Assembly: GCF_027943255.1 (NCBI RefSeq)
Contig: NC_072894.1
Span: 81,073,601-81,137,600 of the forward strand
Direction of reading: 5' to 3'
Origin: Anastrepha obliqua
Taxonomy: Eukaryota > Arthropoda > Insecta > Diptera > Tephritidae
Length of the DNA: 64,000 bases
Below are positions 62,178-64,000 of the stretch, piece after piece. Below the pieces are notes generated by a model. That model had not been told where the DNA came from. It searched no databases and saw only the letters and a program-made list of their open reading frames with translations. The translations under genes were made by a program, and so were the position numbers. Numbering within the stretch: the stretch's first letter is position 1; each line of letters begins with the position of its first letter.

Positions 62178-64000
62178 TTAGGATGTCCCGAAATATTTTT
62201 TTTTAGTTTTTCTAAACGCAAGACCTCTTAAAATTTGTGTAATTAATTGTAGATTCCAAAAATAATTTTTAAATAAAAATGAAATTATATCTTCAGGTCT
62301 CTACCGATCTTCAAACTTTAGAATATTTTACCTTTTTTTGTAATTTTTCGCATTTTTTAATTTCGCTGAACTGAATTGAATATACAAAAATATTAACTTT
62401 TTTATTACATTCAAGTATAATGTAAACATAATATTTTAATTCGCATGCATTGACAAGTTCCCAATCACTAAATCTTTGCTAGGTTTCAACCTGCAAATAC
62501 CCTCAATTTTCAACATAATTCGAAGTGTTTCTTACCTTAACTAGGGAGTGTTTTCTTCAAAGCCACTCAGTTTCTTGTGTCGTTAAAGTGCAGTTGCGAT
62601 TGTTTTATTTTTAAAAGTGGATTAAATAATGAGTTTGAGGCGTAGTGAAACTACTTGTGCTATATTGGGACCTTACGAAGAACTTGGCGATCGACAGCTA
62701 CCAACCATAAAGGACGTCATTAAATATATTTTATTCGTAAAACACGATCTAAAATTGAAGTACAATGGAAAAGATCCATCAAATTCAGATACATTTGCGA
62801 TTGTTTCTGAAAAAATATGCGATATTTGGACCAAAGCTTCGATTCCAATCGTAACAAAAGAACGAATTATTCAATTACAAAAACAACATTTCGAAAAATA
62901 TCTCCATTTAAAAAGATACCCCAAAAACAAAAGAAGTGATAGCTATGAAAATAAACTGAAATGTTTCTCAGTGTTATCAGAAAAACTCTTCGACGTTGCT
63001 GCTTGTAAATGCACTTCTTTCAAATTTTGTTCATGTTTAAAACCTAAAAAAGTTCCCATCAATGAAAGAAATTTTATGTTGGATCAGAGAAATGACAGGA
63101 AAATGGCTATTGGCGGAATTGATAAGAAGGAAACGACTACATTAATGAAACGACAGCAGAGACAAATAGAAGAATCAACAAGGGCAACAAAAAAGTTCTG
63201 TTCTACTCAAGAAACCTATTCGGACTCAGCCTGTTATGAAGATGCGATGAGTGAATCTTGTCTGGAAATAAATCCGATATTAGAGGGATCATCGACCAGC
63301 ATGCCCTCAGTAGAGGCGCCATCAACTTCAACGGCAAATCGAAACACACTGCCGTTGCCTACCGTGGCTAAGGTCTGTGACAGATATGGCTTATCGTTGC
63401 GATCTGCTGCGGCTGTAACTTCGGCGGTTTTGGCAGACGTTGGCTTGGTTTCTACCAAAGAGTTAACTCTGGTTATTGATAAAAACAAGATCCACAGAGC
63501 GGTATCTAAAGCCCGGACCGAAGCCTCAAAAGATATTGGAAGCACCGTTATAAAAAGCATTTACTTTGATGGACGTAAGGACAAGACTCTGATAAATGAG
63601 AAAATAGGGAATCGCTACCGTCGCAAAGAAGTTTTAGAAGAACACGTCTCAGTTTTGGCTGAACCTGGATCAATTTATTTAGGTCACACAACGCCGAATC
63701 GTGGGACTGAGAAGGAAATTCAGATTTCGATCACAACTTTATTAGAAGGACAACGTTGGAAGTTAGATGACCTGATTTGCGTGGGATGTGACGGAACTGC
63801 AACTAATACCGGTTGGAAGGGTGGCGTGATTCAAAATTAAGAGCAATATTTAAAACGGCCACTCCAATGGTGTGTTTGTTTACTTCATGCTAACGAATTA
63901 CCGCTTCGTCATCTATTTTCTACTTTAGATGGTCCCACTTCTGGGCCTAAAGAATATTCTGGACCTATCGGAAAACAATTAGTTGGCTGTGAAACTAAAA
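62178..64000 (+). mobile_element. Probable DNA transposon, left part (runs off the window)
   Basis: The LINE relic upstream stops near 62165-62180. The sequence CATTAGGATGTCCCGAAATA at about 62178 looks like a transposon tip, followed by 450 bases of A+T-rich leader and then a long gene. The other end lies beyond the window, so terminal repeats and target duplication cannot be checked. The boundary is a guess. Confidence 0.45.
62629..64000 (+). pseudogene. Transposase-like protein of an unnamed arthropod family, one nonsense codon
   Basis: The ATG at 62629 (MSLRRSETTCAILG) opens 403 codons to a TAA at 63838-63840. The same frame then continues EQYLKRPLQWCVCLLHANEL, PLRHLF, GPTSGPKEYSGPIGKQLVGC to the window edge, so the TAA is an internal nonsense codon (Leu TTA to TAA would fit). 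Residues 120-150 hold a cysteine cluster (ACKCTSFKFCSC), a possible zinc site. Candidate catalytic acids are Asp in IKSIYFDGRKDKTL and Asp in LICVGCDGTATNTGWKGG. I have seen similar unnamed proteins in insect genomes; a transposase role is inferred from those features, not shown. Confidence 0.62.

Noticed and set aside
1..64000. CRISPR arrays, operons, ribosomal RNA genes, LTR retrotransposons or endogenous viral genes
   Set aside because: None seen: no regularly spaced repeats, no rRNA-like blocks and no gag/protease/integrase motifs.

Overview
The window looks like intergenic or intronic DNA of a higher fly, most probably a true fruit fly (Tephritidae). The clues are A+T-rich filler full of TACATATGTA / CATA microsatellites, a tRNA-derived SINE of a type I associate with tephritids, hobo-type and mariner-type DNA transposons, and LINEs of the kinds common in Diptera. 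I see no host protein-coding gene and no free-standing RNA gene. Almost everything I can name is a mobile element, mostly decayed. The organism call is an inference from repeat content and could not be tested by a search.

Layout. 1-5.9 kb: 3' end of an R2/R4/Dong-like LINE flanked by TAA repeats, a complete mariner with one frameshift, and a minus-strand RNase H-bearing LINE relic. 5.9-9.8 kb: A-rich filler, a SINE tail, a small endonuclease-like fragment and another minus-strand LINE end. 9.8-17.4 kb: a full-length but catalytically dead mariner, two copies of one composite fold-back/mariner unit (about 11.0-11.7 and 15.75-17.2 kb), a SINE, a Tigger/pogo-like relic without its catalytic core, and a DD41D mariner relic. 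17.4-25.4 kb: mainly filler, containing a 1121-bp hobo-like non-autonomous element with perfect ends and target duplication, a Tc1/mariner relic and a LINE 3' end. 25.4-31.5 kb: a Tc1-like element with 258-bp inverted repeats, a PIF/Harbinger deletion derivative, LINE fragments and a Tigger-related MITE. 31.5-34.8 kb: a full-length RTE-like LINE with an intact reading frame of about 995 codons between 13-bp target duplications. 35.5-38.4 kb: a DD41D mariner inserted inside an older mariner, a SINE and a LINE RNase H/zinc-knuckle end. 38.4-41.1 kb: the longest stretch with nothing recognisable. 41.5-45.1 kb: a 3.6-kb DNA transposon with about 430-bp terminal inverted repeats and an unusual transposase. 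45.1-64 kb: more SINEs, Jockey-type LINE ends, mariner/Tc1 relics, a nearly intact DD41D mariner (59.1-60.5 kb), and the first half of another unusual transposase-like gene that runs off the window end.

How the parts relate. The RTE-like LINE is the only element here with an uninterrupted open reading frame. Its last bases (CGCGCCAATTA followed by a simple repeat) are shared with the SINE family, which has eight copies here, so an RTE-type LINE may mobilise the SINE. Several non-autonomous elements (hobo-like, Tigger-like, PIF-like, fold-back) keep ends and target duplications but no transposase, and would depend on relatives elsewhere in the genome. The best candidates for something poorly described are the long-TIR transposon at 41508-45132, the partial gene at 62629-64000, and the hobo-like element whose two ends each carry about eight GCGGT/ACCGC motifs.
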